Of a stretch of DNA of 64,000 bases, positions 53,751-62,975 are shown piece after piece (positions within the stretch are counted from its first letter, which is position 1; each line of letters starts with the position of its first letter). The position numbers were made by a program, and so were the translations under genes. The notes under the pieces were generated by a model. The model was not told where the DNA came from. It ran no database searches and saw only the letters and a program-made list of their open reading frames with translations. The stretch spans positions 186,001 to 250,000 of the forward strand of contig JAIMKW010000001.1 of the NCBI GenBank assembly GCA_020692215.1. The letters are read 5' to 3'. This DNA is from Sandarakinorhabdus sp. Its GTDB lineage: Bacteria > Pseudomonadota > Alphaproteobacteria > Sphingomonadales > Sphingomonadaceae.

Positions 53751-54434
53751 ATGCTGAAACTCATCATCACGAACCGCCGCTACTCCTCATGGTCGTTGCG
53801 TGGCTGGCTTGCCGCCAGGCAGTCTGGCCTGCCCTTCGAGGAGGTGATGGTGGACATTTACGCCCTCGGCTGGGCCGAGCGGAAACAGCAACGCGACGTT
53901 GCCGTCTCGAACGGCAAGGTGCCCGTGTTGTGGGACAGCGGGCCCCGCACCGCCTTCGATCCTGCGGCTGACGCCGCCATCTGGAACGCCATCGGCATCA
54001 TCGACTGGCTCGACCGGGTATCGGGCGGCACGAAATTCTGGCCGATGGATGGCAACGCCCGCGCGTTCGGCATCTCCATCGCCGTGGAAATGCAGGCCGG
54101 GTTCATGGCGCTGCGCCAGCATTGCCCGATGAACATGATGCGCCACTATCCCGGCTGGGCGCTGCACCCCGATGCCGCAAAGGATGTCGCACGGGTGGAT
54201 GCCCTGTGGAGTGAGGGATTGCAGCGCTTCGGCGGGCCGTGGCTTCTGGGCGAATGCTGGGGCGCGGCCGATATTCTCTACGCCCCCGTCGCCAGCCGGC
54301 TCACAACCTATGCCGTGCCGCTAAGCCCGGCGGCAGAGGCCTATCGCCAGCGCGCCATGGCGCATCCCTTGATGGCCGAATGGATCGCGGCTGCGGCGCA
54401 GGAGACCATTCTCCAGCCCGCCTATGAATATTAA
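53751..54434 (+). CDS. Glutathione S-transferase family protein
   Basis: A 227-residue protein. The thioredoxin-like half starts MLKLIITNRRYSSWSLRGWL, with the SSWSLR motif of the maleylacetoacetate isomerase / zeta-like GSTs, and the cis-Pro is in GKVPVLWDSG. The helical C-terminal half contains FGGPWLLGECWGAADILYAP. ATG 53751 is preceded by GGGGGG at 53740-53745. The substrate is unknown. It is divergent from an AraC regulator and 9 bases upstream of dapE. Confidence 0.9.
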   Translation: MLKLIITNRRYSSWSLRGWLAARQSGLPFEEVMVDIYALGWAERKQQRDVAVSNGKVPVLWDSGPRTAFDPAADAAIWNAIGIIDWLDRVSGGTKFWPMDGNARAFGISIAVEMQAGFMALRQHCPMNMMRHYPGWALHPDAAKDVARVDALWSEGLQRFGGPWLLGECWGAADILYAPVASRLTTYAVPLSPAAEAYRQRAMAHPLMAEWIAAAAQETILQPAYEY

Positions 54435-54443
54435 GGCAGGCTG

Positions 54444-55595
54444 GTGGACCCTCTTCCTCTCGCCCAGTCGCTCATCCGCTGCCCTTCGGTAACGCCGGCA
54501 GATGCCGGTGCGCTGGGCCTGCTTGCAGCCGCGCTCGAGGCGCTGGGCTTCAAGGTGACGCGCCTGCAGTTCGGCGGGCCGCCGGATGGCCCGGTGGAGA
54601 ATCTGTTCGCCACCATCGGGTCGGGCGCGCCGCATTTTGCCTTTGCCGGCCACACCGATGTGGTGCCCGAAGGGCAGGGCTGGTCGGCCGATCCCTATGC
54701 CGCTTCGGTTCAGAACGGCCTGCTTGTCGGCCGGGGCGCTGCCGACATGAAGGGCGCGATCGCAGCCATGGTATCGGCCGCTGCAGCCCATGTCGCGCGC
54801 GGCGCGGCCGATGCCCAAGGCGCGCGCGGCGCGGCCGGCACGCTCAGCTTCATCATCACCGGCGATGAAGAAGGCCCCGCCACCTTCGGCACGGATCGCA
54901 TCCTCGACTGGATGGTGGAGCACGGCCACCAGCCTGCCATGTGCCTGGTCGGCGAGCCCACCAGCATCAGGAAGCTGGGCGATTGCATCAAGATCGGCCG
55001 GCGCGGCAGCGTGAACGCCTGGATCACGGTGAACGGCGCGCAGGGCCATGTCGCCTATCCCGACCGGGCCGACAACCCCATCCGCCGCCTTGTCCCGGCG
55101 CTGGCCGAGCTGCAGGCCCGCGTGCTGGATGCGGGGACCGACTGGTTCTCTCGCTCGAACCTCGAAATCGTGGACCTTGAGGTGGGAAACCCCGCCACCA
55201 ACGTGATCCCGGCGCAAGCGAAGGCGCGGCTCAACATCCGCTTCAACGACAGCCACAGCGGCGCCGAACTGGCCGGCTGGATCGAGGAGGTGGTGGCACG
55301 GCATGCCCCCAATGCCGATGTGAAGATTCGAATTTCGGGCGAAGCCTTCCTCACCGAGCCAGGCCCGCTCTCCAGCCTCGTAGCAGAGGCAATCACCGCC
55401 GAAACCGGTGTCACGCCCGAGCTCAGCACATCGGGCGGCACCTCGGACGCGCGCTTCATCCGCCGCCTGTGCCCGGTGGTGGAATTCGGCCTGCCGGGCC
55501 AATCCATGCACAAGGTGGACGAGCATGCGAGCGTGGACGATATCCGCACGCTGGCTCGCATCTACGATAAGGTGCTGCGCCGGGTGTTCCGCTAG
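54444..55595 (+). CDS. dapE: Succinyl-diaminopimelate desuccinylase
   Basis: A 383-residue M20 di-zinc enzyme of normal DapE length. Metal and catalytic motifs are FAGHTDVVPEG, GRGAADMKGAIAAM, the ITGDEEGPATFGT Glu pair and, near the end, GLPGQSMHKVDEHASV. SGGTSDARFI is the DapE-specific loop. It releases succinate from N-succinyl-LL-DAP for lysine and peptidoglycan synthesis. The start is GTG 54444 (VDPLPLAQSLIRCPSVTPAD) with AAGGCAGG at 54433-54440, probably co-transcribed with the GST gene. Confidence 0.95.
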   Translation: MDPLPLAQSLIRCPSVTPADAGALGLLAAALEALGFKVTRLQFGGPPDGPVENLFATIGSGAPHFAFAGHTDVVPEGQGWSADPYAASVQNGLLVGRGAADMKGAIAAMVSAAAAHVARGAADAQGARGAAGTLSFIITGDEEGPATFGTDRILDWMVEHGHQPAMCLVGEPTSIRKLGDCIKIGRRGSVNAWITVNGAQGHVAYPDRADNPIRRLVPALAELQARVLDAGTDWFSRSNLEIVDLEVGNPATNVIPAQAKARLNIRFNDSHSGAELAGWIEEVVARHAPNADVKIRISGEAFLTEPGPLSSLVAEAITAETGVTPELSTSGGTSDARFIRRLCPVVEFGLPGQSMHKVDEHASVDDIRTLARIYDKVLRRVFR

Positions 55596-55638
55596 GCGGC
55601 TTTCCCCGCGCGTTCATCCGCGCGCCGGCGGGCGCAGC

Positions 55639-56238
55639 TCAGGCTGCCCCCATCGCCCCATCCTGGCGGGCCGCCTTCCAGAACAGCCATGCCGAAGCCA
55701 GCCAAAGCCCCATCAGCACAAGCGTGACCAGCACAAGCTTGACCAGCACAGGCGCAACCCCGGGGATCGCGCCGAACCCGGCTGCAAGGGCTGCCACCGC
55801 CACCAGCGCCTGCGCGCCCGCCATTGCCACCATCGTCTGCGCCATGCCGCGCGGCTGGAACCGCGCAATCAGGGCACCGATGATGCCCACTGCCAGCACG
55901 GCTGCGAACAGCAGGTTCGCCGGGTTGGCCTCGTCGCCGATGAACCCGACAGCAAGGTTGGCCCAGACGACAAGGGCGGACGTGCCAAGCGCCAGAACCG
56001 CCCCTGCGCTATAGGCGGGGCTGCCCCGGAAGCGCGCCGCCAGATCGATCGCGCCGGCCGCGCCGAACAGCAGCGCGCCCCACAGCGCAAAATCGCCTGG
56101 CCCCCAGGCCATCGCGTCGGTCGTCAGCATTGCCACCGCCGGCGCCAGCAGCAGCATCACGGCGCCCAGCCAGATGGCAATCCGCACCCCGTGCCATCGC
56201 GGCCGTGGCTGCCTTTCAGACCCGGCCATCGGCTTCAT
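55639..56238 (-). CDS. Hypothetical integral membrane protein
   Basis: About 199 residues with five to six hydrophobic segments (IAIWLGAVMLLLAPAVAMLT, ALWGALLFGAAGAIDLAARF, AVLALGTSALVVWANLAVGF, LLFAAVLAVGIIGALIARF, ALVAVAALAAGFGAI and the last near the C-terminus). It has no conserved catalytic residues that I recognise. ATG 56238 and ATG 56229 are both possible; GCGAGGG precedes the first. It lies 13 bases after the GMC oxidoreductase stop on the same strand, suggesting co-transcription, and is convergent with dapE. Function unknown. Confidence 0.78.
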   Translation of the reverse strand: MKPMAGSERQPRPRWHGVRIAIWLGAVMLLLAPAVAMLTTDAMAWGPGDFALWGALLFGAAGAIDLAARFRGSPAYSAGAVLALGTSALVVWANLAVGFIGDEANPANLLFAAVLAVGIIGALIARFQPRGMAQTMVAMAGAQALVAVAALAAGFGAIPGVAPVLVKLVLVTLVLMGLWLASAWLFWKAARQDGAMGAA

Positions 56239-56251
56239 CCCTCGCCCTTGC

Positions 56252-57886
56252 TCAGGCAGCCGCTGCGGCGCGGGCATCCGCCAGCACCGAATCCGCCATC
56301 TTCTCGGCGATCATGATGGTGGGCGCGTTGGTGTTGCCCGAAACCAGCCGCGGCATCACCGAGGCGTCGATCACGCGCAGGCCGATCATGCCGTGCACCC
56401 GGCCGTGGGGATCCACAACGGCCCCGGCATCGCCTGCCTGCCCCATGCGGCAGGTGCCCACGGGGTGATAGATGGTGGAGCCCAGTTCGCGGGCATAGCC
56501 CAGCCACTCGTCATCGCCCATAGGCCCGGCAGCGGGCGTCAGCCGGTGCACCACATAGGGTTTCAGCGCCTCCTGCCCGGCGATCACATCGGCAAATTTC
56601 AGCCCTTCGGTGATGGTTTTCTGGTCGATCGGATCCGACAGGTAATTGGGCCTGATGGAGGGCGGAGCGAAGGGATCGGCCGATTTCACATGGATTGTGC
56701 CGCGGCTTTCGGGGCGCAGCTGGCAGGGCGCGAGCGTGAGGCCGGGCACCGTCTCAAGCTCCCACTCCTGCTTCTCGACAAAACGCGGGATATCCACCGT
56801 GGCGGGCAGGATGTGATATTGCACATCGGGCCCGGAAAGGCCGGGGCGCGACCGCCAATAGGCCTGCACATGCGCCGCCGAAAGCGTCAGCAGGCCCTTG
56901 CGCGCAACCGCATATTTGGCGACTTCGGCCATCAGCCGCCAGCCGCGGCTCAGTTCGTTCACGCTGATGGTGCCTGGTTTCAGCCGATATTGCACCGAAA
57001 CGACATAATGGTCCTGCAGGTTGGTGCCCACGCCGGGCAGCGCGTGGCGCACCTCGATGCCTGCCGCCTTCAGCACCTGCGGGTCGCCGATTCCGGCCAG
57101 CTCCAGCATCTGCGGGCTGTTCACCGCGCCGCCGCACAAGATCACTTCGCGCGTCGCATGGGCGGTGATGCTGCGGCCATCCTGCCGGAACCGCACGCCG
57201 GTCGCGCGCCGCCCCTCGAACAGGATTGCCTCGCAATGGGCGTCGGTTTCCACCTTCAGCGTCTGGCGGGCCATTGCAGGCTTCAGATAGGCCTGCGCGG
57301 CAGACCATCGCATGCCCTTCTTCACTGTCAGCTGGAAATAGCTGATTCCATCCTGCTCGCCGCTGTTGACATCATCGTTGAAGGGCAGCCCCGCCTGGAT
57401 TCCCGCCCGCACCACGGCATCGGAGACCGGGTGGCGGGTGGTTGCATCCGACACATTCAGCGGGCCATCGGTGCCATGCTGTTCGTCGCGCAGCCGCTCA
57501 TTCCCCTCCGACCGGCGGAAGTAAGGCAGCACATCGGATGATGCCCAGCCGGTTGCGCCAAGCTGCGCCCAGTTGTCGTAATCAGCCGGCTGGCCGCGCA
57601 CATAGAGCAGCCCGTTGATGGAGGAAGATCCGCCCAGCACCTTCCCGCGCGGCCACACATGGGCGCGCCCGTTGGAGCCCGGGTCCTCCTCGGTTTCATA
57701 CAGCCAGTTGACCGACGGGTCCTTCAGGGTCTGCGCATAGCCGACCGGGATGTGGATCATCGGGTTCCAGTCTTTCGGGCCAGCTTCCAGCAGCAGCACG
57801 CGGTGCCGGCCATCTGCTGTCAGCCGGTTCGCCAGCACGCAGCCCGCCGAGCCCGCGCCCACGACGATATAATCGAAATTCATCAT
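56252..57886 (-). CDS. GMC family FAD-dependent oxidoreductase (choline/alcohol dehydrogenase-like)
   Basis: A 544-residue flavoprotein. FDYIVVGAGSAGCVLANRL is the FAD Rossmann motif, GKVLGGSSSINGLLYVRG the first GMC signature and GAVNSPQMLELAGIG the second. The active-site His lies in IYHPVGTCRMG, and VIDASVMPRLVSGNTNAPTI closes the fold. It oxidises a primary or cyclic alcohol to the aldehyde (AlkJ/BetA-like); the substrate is unknown. GGAGGA lies 8 bases upstream of ATG 57886 (an ATGATG pair). It is divergent from the 2-oxoglutarate oxygenase across 96 bases. Confidence 0.94.
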   Translation of the reverse strand: MMNFDYIVVGAGSAGCVLANRLTADGRHRVLLLEAGPKDWNPMIHIPVGYAQTLKDPSVNWLYETEEDPGSNGRAHVWPRGKVLGGSSSINGLLYVRGQPADYDNWAQLGATGWASSDVLPYFRRSEGNERLRDEQHGTDGPLNVSDATTRHPVSDAVVRAGIQAGLPFNDDVNSGEQDGISYFQLTVKKGMRWSAAQAYLKPAMARQTLKVETDAHCEAILFEGRRATGVRFRQDGRSITAHATREVILCGGAVNSPQMLELAGIGDPQVLKAAGIEVRHALPGVGTNLQDHYVVSVQYRLKPGTISVNELSRGWRLMAEVAKYAVARKGLLTLSAAHVQAYWRSRPGLSGPDVQYHILPATVDIPRFVEKQEWELETVPGLTLAPCQLRPESRGTIHVKSADPFAPPSIRPNYLSDPIDQKTITEGLKFADVIAGQEALKPYVVHRLTPAAGPMGDDEWLGYARELGSTIYHPVGTCRMGQAGDAGAVVDPHGRVHGMIGLRVIDASVMPRLVSGNTNAPTIMIAEKMADSVLADARAAAAA

Positions 57887-57982
57887 CCCGTTGTTCCTCC
57901 GTGCCGCCACAATGCCGGTCATTGTGGCGTATCTCAACCTCTCGCTTCTCGGCCGCCCGCCAAGCGTCTATGCGCTGGGGCC

Positions 57983-58906
57983 ATGACGAATCGTGCCGAT
58001 ATCGCGCCCGTTCCGCTGCACCTGGTGCACGATGATCTGGCGCAAGCCGCCCGCCGCTTTGGCGACAGTTTCCGCCGCACGGGCTTTGCCGTTGTCGAGG
58101 GGCACGGCATTGCCGATGCTGTCATTGCAGCCGCGAACGATGCGGCCAGGGCGTTCTTTGCGCTGCCCGATGCCGTGAAGCGCCGCTATCATCAGCCGGG
58201 CGGGGCCGGGCAGCGCGGCTACACGCCCTTCGGCATCGAAACGGCAAAGGGCGCAACCCTTTCAGACCTGAAGGAGTTCTGGCACGTCGCCCGCGACCTG
58301 CCCGAAGGGCACCCCTATGCGCCGATCATGGCGCCCAACATCTGGCCCGATGATGTCCTCCCCGCCTTCCGCCCCGCGCTGCAGGCGCTGTTCGCCGCGT
58401 TCGAGACAGCGGGGCTGAGCGTGCTGAAGGCCATTGCCGTGCATCTTGGCCAGCCGGCCGATTTCTTCGCGGATCCGGTGAGGGACGGCAACTCCATCCT
58501 GCGGTTGCTGCACTATCCGCCCGTGCCCGCCGATGCGCCCGGTGTGCGCGCCGGAGCGCATGAAGATATCAACGTCATCACGCTGCTGCTGGGTGCCGAG
58601 GAAGCGGGTCTGCAACTGTTGTCGCGCGATGGGCAATGGCTGAGCGTGCCCGCACCGCCGGGCAGCCTTGTGGTCAATGTGGGCGACATGCTGGCGCGGC
58701 AGACAGGCGGGCAGCTTCCCTCCACCACGCACAGGGTGGTGAACCCCGCGCCCGAACGGCGGCACCTGCCGCGCTATTCCATGCCCTTTTTCCTGCACTA
58801 CCGGCCCGATTGGCTGATCGAGCCTTTCGTCCCCAACCCGGAATTGCCGCCGATCACCGCCAATGACTTTCTTTTGCAACGATTGGCGGAGATAAGGCTC
58901 GCATGA
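57983..58906 (+). CDS. 2-oxoglutarate/Fe(II)-dependent oxygenase, isopenicillin N synthase family
   Basis: A 307-residue protein with the DIOX_N region (FGDSFRRTGFAVVEGHGIAD) and a C-terminal double-stranded beta helix. The iron triad is read as His and Asp in GAHEDINVITLLLG and the distal His in TTHRVVNP. The 2-oxoglutarate Arg lies in PRYSMPFFLHY. The substrate is not predictable; bacterial relatives oxidise small metabolites, plant hormones or UPF-type substrates. Its stop overlaps the alkaline phosphatase ATG (ATGA), giving an unusual translationally coupled pair. Confidence 0.92.
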   Translation: MTNRADIAPVPLHLVHDDLAQAARRFGDSFRRTGFAVVEGHGIADAVIAAANDAARAFFALPDAVKRRYHQPGGAGQRGYTPFGIETAKGATLSDLKEFWHVARDLPEGHPYAPIMAPNIWPDDVLPAFRPALQALFAAFETAGLSVLKAIAVHLGQPADFFADPVRDGNSILRLLHYPPVPADAPGVRAGAHEDINVITLLLGAEEAGLQLLSRDGQWLSVPAPPGSLVVNVGDMLARQTGGQLPSTTHRVVNPAPERRHLPRYSMPFFLHYRPDWLIEPFVPNPELPPITANDFLLQRLAEIRLA

Positions 58907-60468
58907 AACATCTTCTGCTTTGCGCCCTCCTGGCCGCAGCCCCGCTTTGCGCCCAATCGGTCAACACCGCGGCCTCGGCCGAACCCAGCTGGAAGAAGGC
59001 GGTCGCCGAGATCGAGGCGCGGAGCCGCACGCTTGACGGCGCCGCGCGCGGCCGTGCAGCCGGTGCAAACGCGCGTGCGAAGAATGTGATCCTGTTCATC
59101 GGCGACGGCATGGGGCCATCGACGGTAACGGCCGCGCGCATCTTCGAAGCGCAGCAGCGCGCCAAACGCCACGCCGAAAGCGCGGGCGGCGCCACACTCC
59201 CCGGCTTTGAAGGCGGCGAGGAAAATCAGCTCAGCTTCGAACGCTTCCCGGCAACCGCGCTGGTGAAAACCTACAATGTAAACGCCCAGGTTCCCGACAG
59301 CGCCGGAACCGCCACGGCGATGACAACAGGCACCAAGACCCGGATCGGCGTGCTTGGCATCCTGCCGGGGCAGGGGCCGCAGGATTGCAGGCAGCCCGAA
59401 CGGTTCCCGCGCACCCTGGCCACGCTGGCGAAAGAGCGCGGCATGGGTGTCGGCGTGGTGACGACAACGCGCATCACCCACGCAACGCCGGCTGCCATGT
59501 ATGCCCATACCCCCAGCCGCGATTGGGAAGCGCCCGATCGCAGCTATCCGGCAGACGATCGCAAATCCGGCTGTGTCGATATCGCGGCCCAGCTGACAGG
59601 CTTTTCCGGTGGCCTCGATGTTGTGCTTGGCGGTGGGCTTTCAAAGTTCCGGCCCGCTGGCAAGGGCGGCACGCGCGACGATGGCCGCGACCTGATCGCT
59701 GAATGGCAGGCTGCCACCCCGCAGGGCCGCTTCGTGGAAACGGCCGAGCCGTTCCGGGCGCTCGATCCCCGCGCAGCCGGCCCAGTGTTCGGCCTGTTCA
59801 ACGCCGACCATCTGGATTTCAACTTCGATGCCGACCGGCAGAAGGAGCCATCGCTTGCCGAACTGGCGACCTTCGCCGTGAAGAAGCTGCAGGCGCAATC
59901 GGGCGGCAGGAACGGCGCGGGCTATGTGCTGATGGTGGAAGCCGGGCGCATCGATCACGCCCACCATCTCACCAACGCCTATCGTGCGCTGGATGAAACC
60001 GTCGAGCTTTCAAAGGCCGTGGAGGCGGTGCGCAGGCTGGTGAACCCGGATGATACGCTGATCCTTGTCACCGCCGATCACAGCCATGTCTTCACCATCG
60101 CCGGCTATCCCCCGCGCGGAAACAACATTCTGGGCCTGCTGCGCCCGATCAAGGGCGGCGAATCGCGCACGGCAACCGATGCGCAGGGCAATTCGCTGGA
60201 TCAGCGCGGGCGGACCATGCCGACGCTCGGCTATGCCAACGGGCCGCTGGAAATCCGCTCGGGCAACCGGGTCCTCTCCTCGGCCAAGCCATCCATCGAT
60301 CCGGATTTCCTGCAGCACAAGACCTTCTCGCTGGGCTCTGAAACCCATGCCGGGGAGGATGTGGCGCTCTATGGCGTGGGGCCGGGCAGCGCACTGGTTT
60401 CAGGAACGCTGGAACAGAACAGCATCTTCCACATCATGGCGCATGCTCTGGGGTGGCGCACGCGCTGA
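58903..60468 (+). CDS. Secreted alkaline phosphatase (PhoA family)
   Basis: A 521-residue protein with a signal peptide (MKHLLLCALLAAAPLCAQS). NVILFIGDGMG carries the first zinc/magnesium Asp, and S133 in VPDSAGTATAMTTGTKT is the phosphoserine nucleophile. GRIDHAHHLTNAYRALDE and LVTADHSHVFTIAGYPPRGN supply the remaining metal ligands, and GSETHAGEDVALYGVGPG is the C-terminal His site. It releases phosphate from monoesters in the periplasm. It is coupled to the upstream oxygenase. No Pho box is recognisable, and the 96-base promoter region upstream of the pair is shared with the divergent GMC gene. Confidence 0.94.
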   Translation: MKHLLLCALLAAAPLCAQSVNTAASAEPSWKKAVAEIEARSRTLDGAARGRAAGANARAKNVILFIGDGMGPSTVTAARIFEAQQRAKRHAESAGGATLPGFEGGEENQLSFERFPATALVKTYNVNAQVPDSAGTATAMTTGTKTRIGVLGILPGQGPQDCRQPERFPRTLATLAKERGMGVGVVTTTRITHATPAAMYAHTPSRDWEAPDRSYPADDRKSGCVDIAAQLTGFSGGLDVVLGGGLSKFRPAGKGGTRDDGRDLIAEWQAATPQGRFVETAEPFRALDPRAAGPVFGLFNADHLDFNFDADRQKEPSLAELATFAVKKLQAQSGGRNGAGYVLMVEAGRIDHAHHLTNAYRALDETVELSKAVEAVRRLVNPDDTLILVTADHSHVFTIAGYPPRGNNILGLLRPIKGGESRTATDAQGNSLDQRGRTMPTLGYANGPLEIRSGNRVLSSAKPSIDPDFLQHKTFSLGSETHAGEDVALYGVGPGSALVSGTLEQNSIFHIMAHALGWRTR

Positions 60469-60480
60469 TCTGGCAGCCGC

Positions 60481-60612
60481 TCAGCTCTCGGTTCGTGTCG
60501 GTTCCCCGGGATCCCGTTCGGGAACCGCGCGCGCCTGCTCCTTGCGCTTGCGCAAATTTTCGCGGAGCGCCGCCTTCAATCGCGCTTCGCGGTCTGCCTT
60601 GCTTTCTGCCAT
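60481..60612 (-). CDS. Small basic helical protein (43 aa)
   Basis: A 43-residue product, MAESKADREARLKAALRENL continuing with RKRKEQARAVPERDPGEPTRTES. It is highly charged and predicted to be a single long helix with a disordered tail. The AxxxRxxRLKAALRENLRKRKxQ pattern recurs in many sphingomonad small proteins of unknown function. The frame stays open upstream to 60795, and an alternative ATG (MLEIASFSI) would add about 28 residues. It is convergent with the phosphatase (12 bases). Confidence 0.6.
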   Translation of the reverse strand: MAESKADREARLKAALRENLRKRKEQARAVPERDPGEPTRTES

Positions 60613-60800
60613 CCGCCTTGCTTTCCGCCTTTTCCCGCGCGATACCGCGCCCAGCGCCGGACGCATAGGGTCGATCGAGAAGCTGGCGATTTCCAACATC
60701 ATGAATATGTCGCCCTGTCGGGCTTCAGATTGTAAAGATGTCTTGCGCCAGCCCGTTTGGGCAGGGGCAGGGCTCGTCGAAAGAGGTTCAGTCAACTAGC

Positions 60801-62975
60801 ATGCCGCAAATGCTTGGAACCATCGGCCTGCTTAGCCATCTCGTCGCGGCGATTGCGTTCGGCGCGCTTGGCGCTGCGCTTGCGGCAAAGCGGTCTCCCT
60901 CGGGATTTGCGCTTTCGGTCGCGCTCGCGGCCTTTGTCACGGCCTTCTGGGCCGGCGGGCATGTTTTCGCAGGCCTGTACGGCGCGGATTCGATCGTCTG
61001 GCTTTCCGAGATGGAAACCCTGCGAACGGCGGCGTGGATCGGCGTTCTTCTGCTGCTGCAGCGCCGGTCGCTCGGCCTTGCCGACCGGCCCAGTTCATCC
61101 TTTGCGGTGGCGGTCGGGCTGGGGTTTATCATGGCCCTGCAACTGGCAATCGATATCCTGTTTCCCATCAGTGCCAGCACGGCGCCGCTGGTTGAACAGC
61201 CCCCTGCCGCGATGCTGTTCATTGCCTCCCGGCTGGTGCTGTCCATCTCCGGGCTGGTGCTGCTGCACAACCTCTATGTGAACAGCAGCGATGCCGATGG
61301 CCTTCCGTTCCGTCTGTTCGCAGTCGGGCTGGGCGTCATTTTCGCCTATGATCTCAATCTCTACACTCTGCATTTCCTCACCGGCCAGCCCAGCACGGCC
61401 CTGCTGGGCATTCGCGGCGCGGTGAATGCGCTTGCCGTCCCGCTCATCTTCTTCGGGCTCCGGCAGGATGCCGGCAGCCGGTTCCACCTGTCCCGCCAGG
61501 CCGCCTTCCAGACGGTCAGTTTCTTCATGATCGGCCTTTATCTCATCGTGATGTCGCTGCTTGCCTATGGCTTGCGGCTGACGGGCGGGGATTGGGGCCA
61601 GCTGCTGCAGGTTACCTTTCTTGCCGTCACGCTGATCGTCGGCGCACTGGTCATGCTGTCGCCGAAATTTCGGGCGCGGCTCAGGGTCCGGATTGCGCGC
61701 AACTTCTATCGCTATCGCTACGACTACAGGGTGGAATGGCTGCGCTTCATCGACATGATCGATGCCGGCGCAACCGATGATCAGGGGCGGATACCCTTCC
61801 GCGAGAGGCTGATCGAAGCGGTTGCAACCGTGCTCGATTGCCCCGGCGGAGCCTTGCTGGAACCCTCGGATGCAGGCGGCTACCAGGCAACGGCACGCTG
61901 GCGCTGGCCCGAACTTGATCCGCCCCGCATTGCCGAAGGTGCCGCAATCACTCTCTTTTTCGCCGAAACCGGGCGGATCGTTGAGTTTGATCGCCTGCGC
62001 GCCGAAGCCGCCGGCAATGCCGATGGTGGCAGCCACGGCACCTTGATGCTGCCCGACTGGGCGGCCGCCGATCGGGATATCTGGCTCGCCGTTCCGCTGG
62101 TTCACCGCGACCAGCTGACCGCAATCCTTGTCCTCCAGCGCAGCATTGCCGTGCGCGATCTCAACTGGGAAGATTTCGATCTGTTGCGAACGCTTGGCCG
62201 CCAGTGCGCGAGCTACCTTGCCGAAGCCGAAACGCAGGCGATGCTGGACGAAGCGAAAAGCTTCGATGAATATAACCGCCGCTTTGCCTTTGTGATGCAC
62301 GATGTGAAGAATGTGGTGAGCCAGCTGGCGCTTGTCGCCCGCAATGCCCAGCGCCATGCCGACAAGCCCGAGTTCCGGGCCGATATGGTTGCAACGCTGA
62401 ACAGCAGTGTCGCCAAGATGACCGATCTGTTGAAGCTTATGGGCCGGGAAGCCGGCGGAATGGCGGGGTCCCCCGCCATGGCCGGGGCTTCGGGCGCCGC
62501 GCCCGAAGAGGCCGATCTGGGCCGCATTCTCACCATTGTTGCCGCCGCGCTCCGCCGCCAGCATTCGGCAATCGAGCTGGAGGGTGCGGAACGCTCGGTG
62601 CTGGTCTACGGAGATGCGCAAAGACTGGAGGCCATGATCACCCATCTCGTTCAGAATGCCATCGATGCCAGTGCGCCGGATGCGCCGATCCGCCTGTCGT
62701 TGCGCCAGCGTGGCAATGATGTGCGAATCACGGTCGCCGACAGCGGCCACGGCATGTCGGCCGGGTTCATCCGCGAAGAGCTGTTCAAGCCGTTCCGGTC
62801 CACCAAGGATGGCGGCTTCGGGATCGGCGCCTTCGAAGCGCGCGAGATTGCCCGCGCCCATGGCGGCCGGCTGGATGTGGAAAGCCGGCCGGGCGAAGGC
62901 AGCAGCTTCGTGGTCGTGTTGCCGAAGAAGCCCGGCGAAGCCCGGCAGCCCGGCGTGCAGGTGGCCCGATCATGA
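60801..62975 (+). CDS. prsK: PEP-CTERM/exosortase-system sensor histidine kinase PrsK
   Basis: A 724-residue kinase. Residues ~1-290 hold about nine membrane helices (IGLLSHLVAAIAFGALGAAL onward). A GAF-like domain follows (~330-490, containing RERLIEAVATVLDCPGGALL). The dimerisation helix carries the phospho-acceptor His in FAFVMHDVKNVVSQLALVAR, and the ATPase domain has HLVQNAIDAS (N box), VADSGHGMS and FGIGAFEAREIA (G boxes). This architecture defines PrsK, encoded beside exopolysaccharide/XrtA exosortase loci. ATG 60801 is in frame, with only a weak AAGAGG upstream. It overlaps prsR by 4 bases. Confidence 0.92.
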   Translation: MPQMLGTIGLLSHLVAAIAFGALGAALAAKRSPSGFALSVALAAFVTAFWAGGHVFAGLYGADSIVWLSEMETLRTAAWIGVLLLLQRRSLGLADRPSSSFAVAVGLGFIMALQLAIDILFPISASTAPLVEQPPAAMLFIASRLVLSISGLVLLHNLYVNSSDADGLPFRLFAVGLGVIFAYDLNLYTLHFLTGQPSTALLGIRGAVNALAVPLIFFGLRQDAGSRFHLSRQAAFQTVSFFMIGLYLIVMSLLAYGLRLTGGDWGQLLQVTFLAVTLIVGALVMLSPKFRARLRVRIARNFYRYRYDYRVEWLRFIDMIDAGATDDQGRIPFRERLIEAVATVLDCPGGALLEPSDAGGYQATARWRWPELDPPRIAEGAAITLFFAETGRIVEFDRLRAEAAGNADGGSHGTLMLPDWAAADRDIWLAVPLVHRDQLTAILVLQRSIAVRDLNWEDFDLLRTLGRQCASYLAEAETQAMLDEAKSFDEYNRRFAFVMHDVKNVVSQLALVARNAQRHADKPEFRADMVATLNSSVAKMTDLLKLMGREAGGMAGSPAMAGASGAAPEEADLGRILTIVAAALRRQHSAIELEGAERSVLVYGDAQRLEAMITHLVQNAIDASAPDAPIRLSLRQRGNDVRITVADSGHGMSAGFIREELFKPFRSTKDGGFGIGAFEAREIARAHGGRLDVESRPGEGSSFVVVLPKKPGEARQPGVQVARS

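Noticed and set aside
61095..62861. 588-codon minus-strand open frame opposite prsK
   Set aside because: A shadow of PrsK; no domain recognised, and the plus-strand kinase boxes are complete.
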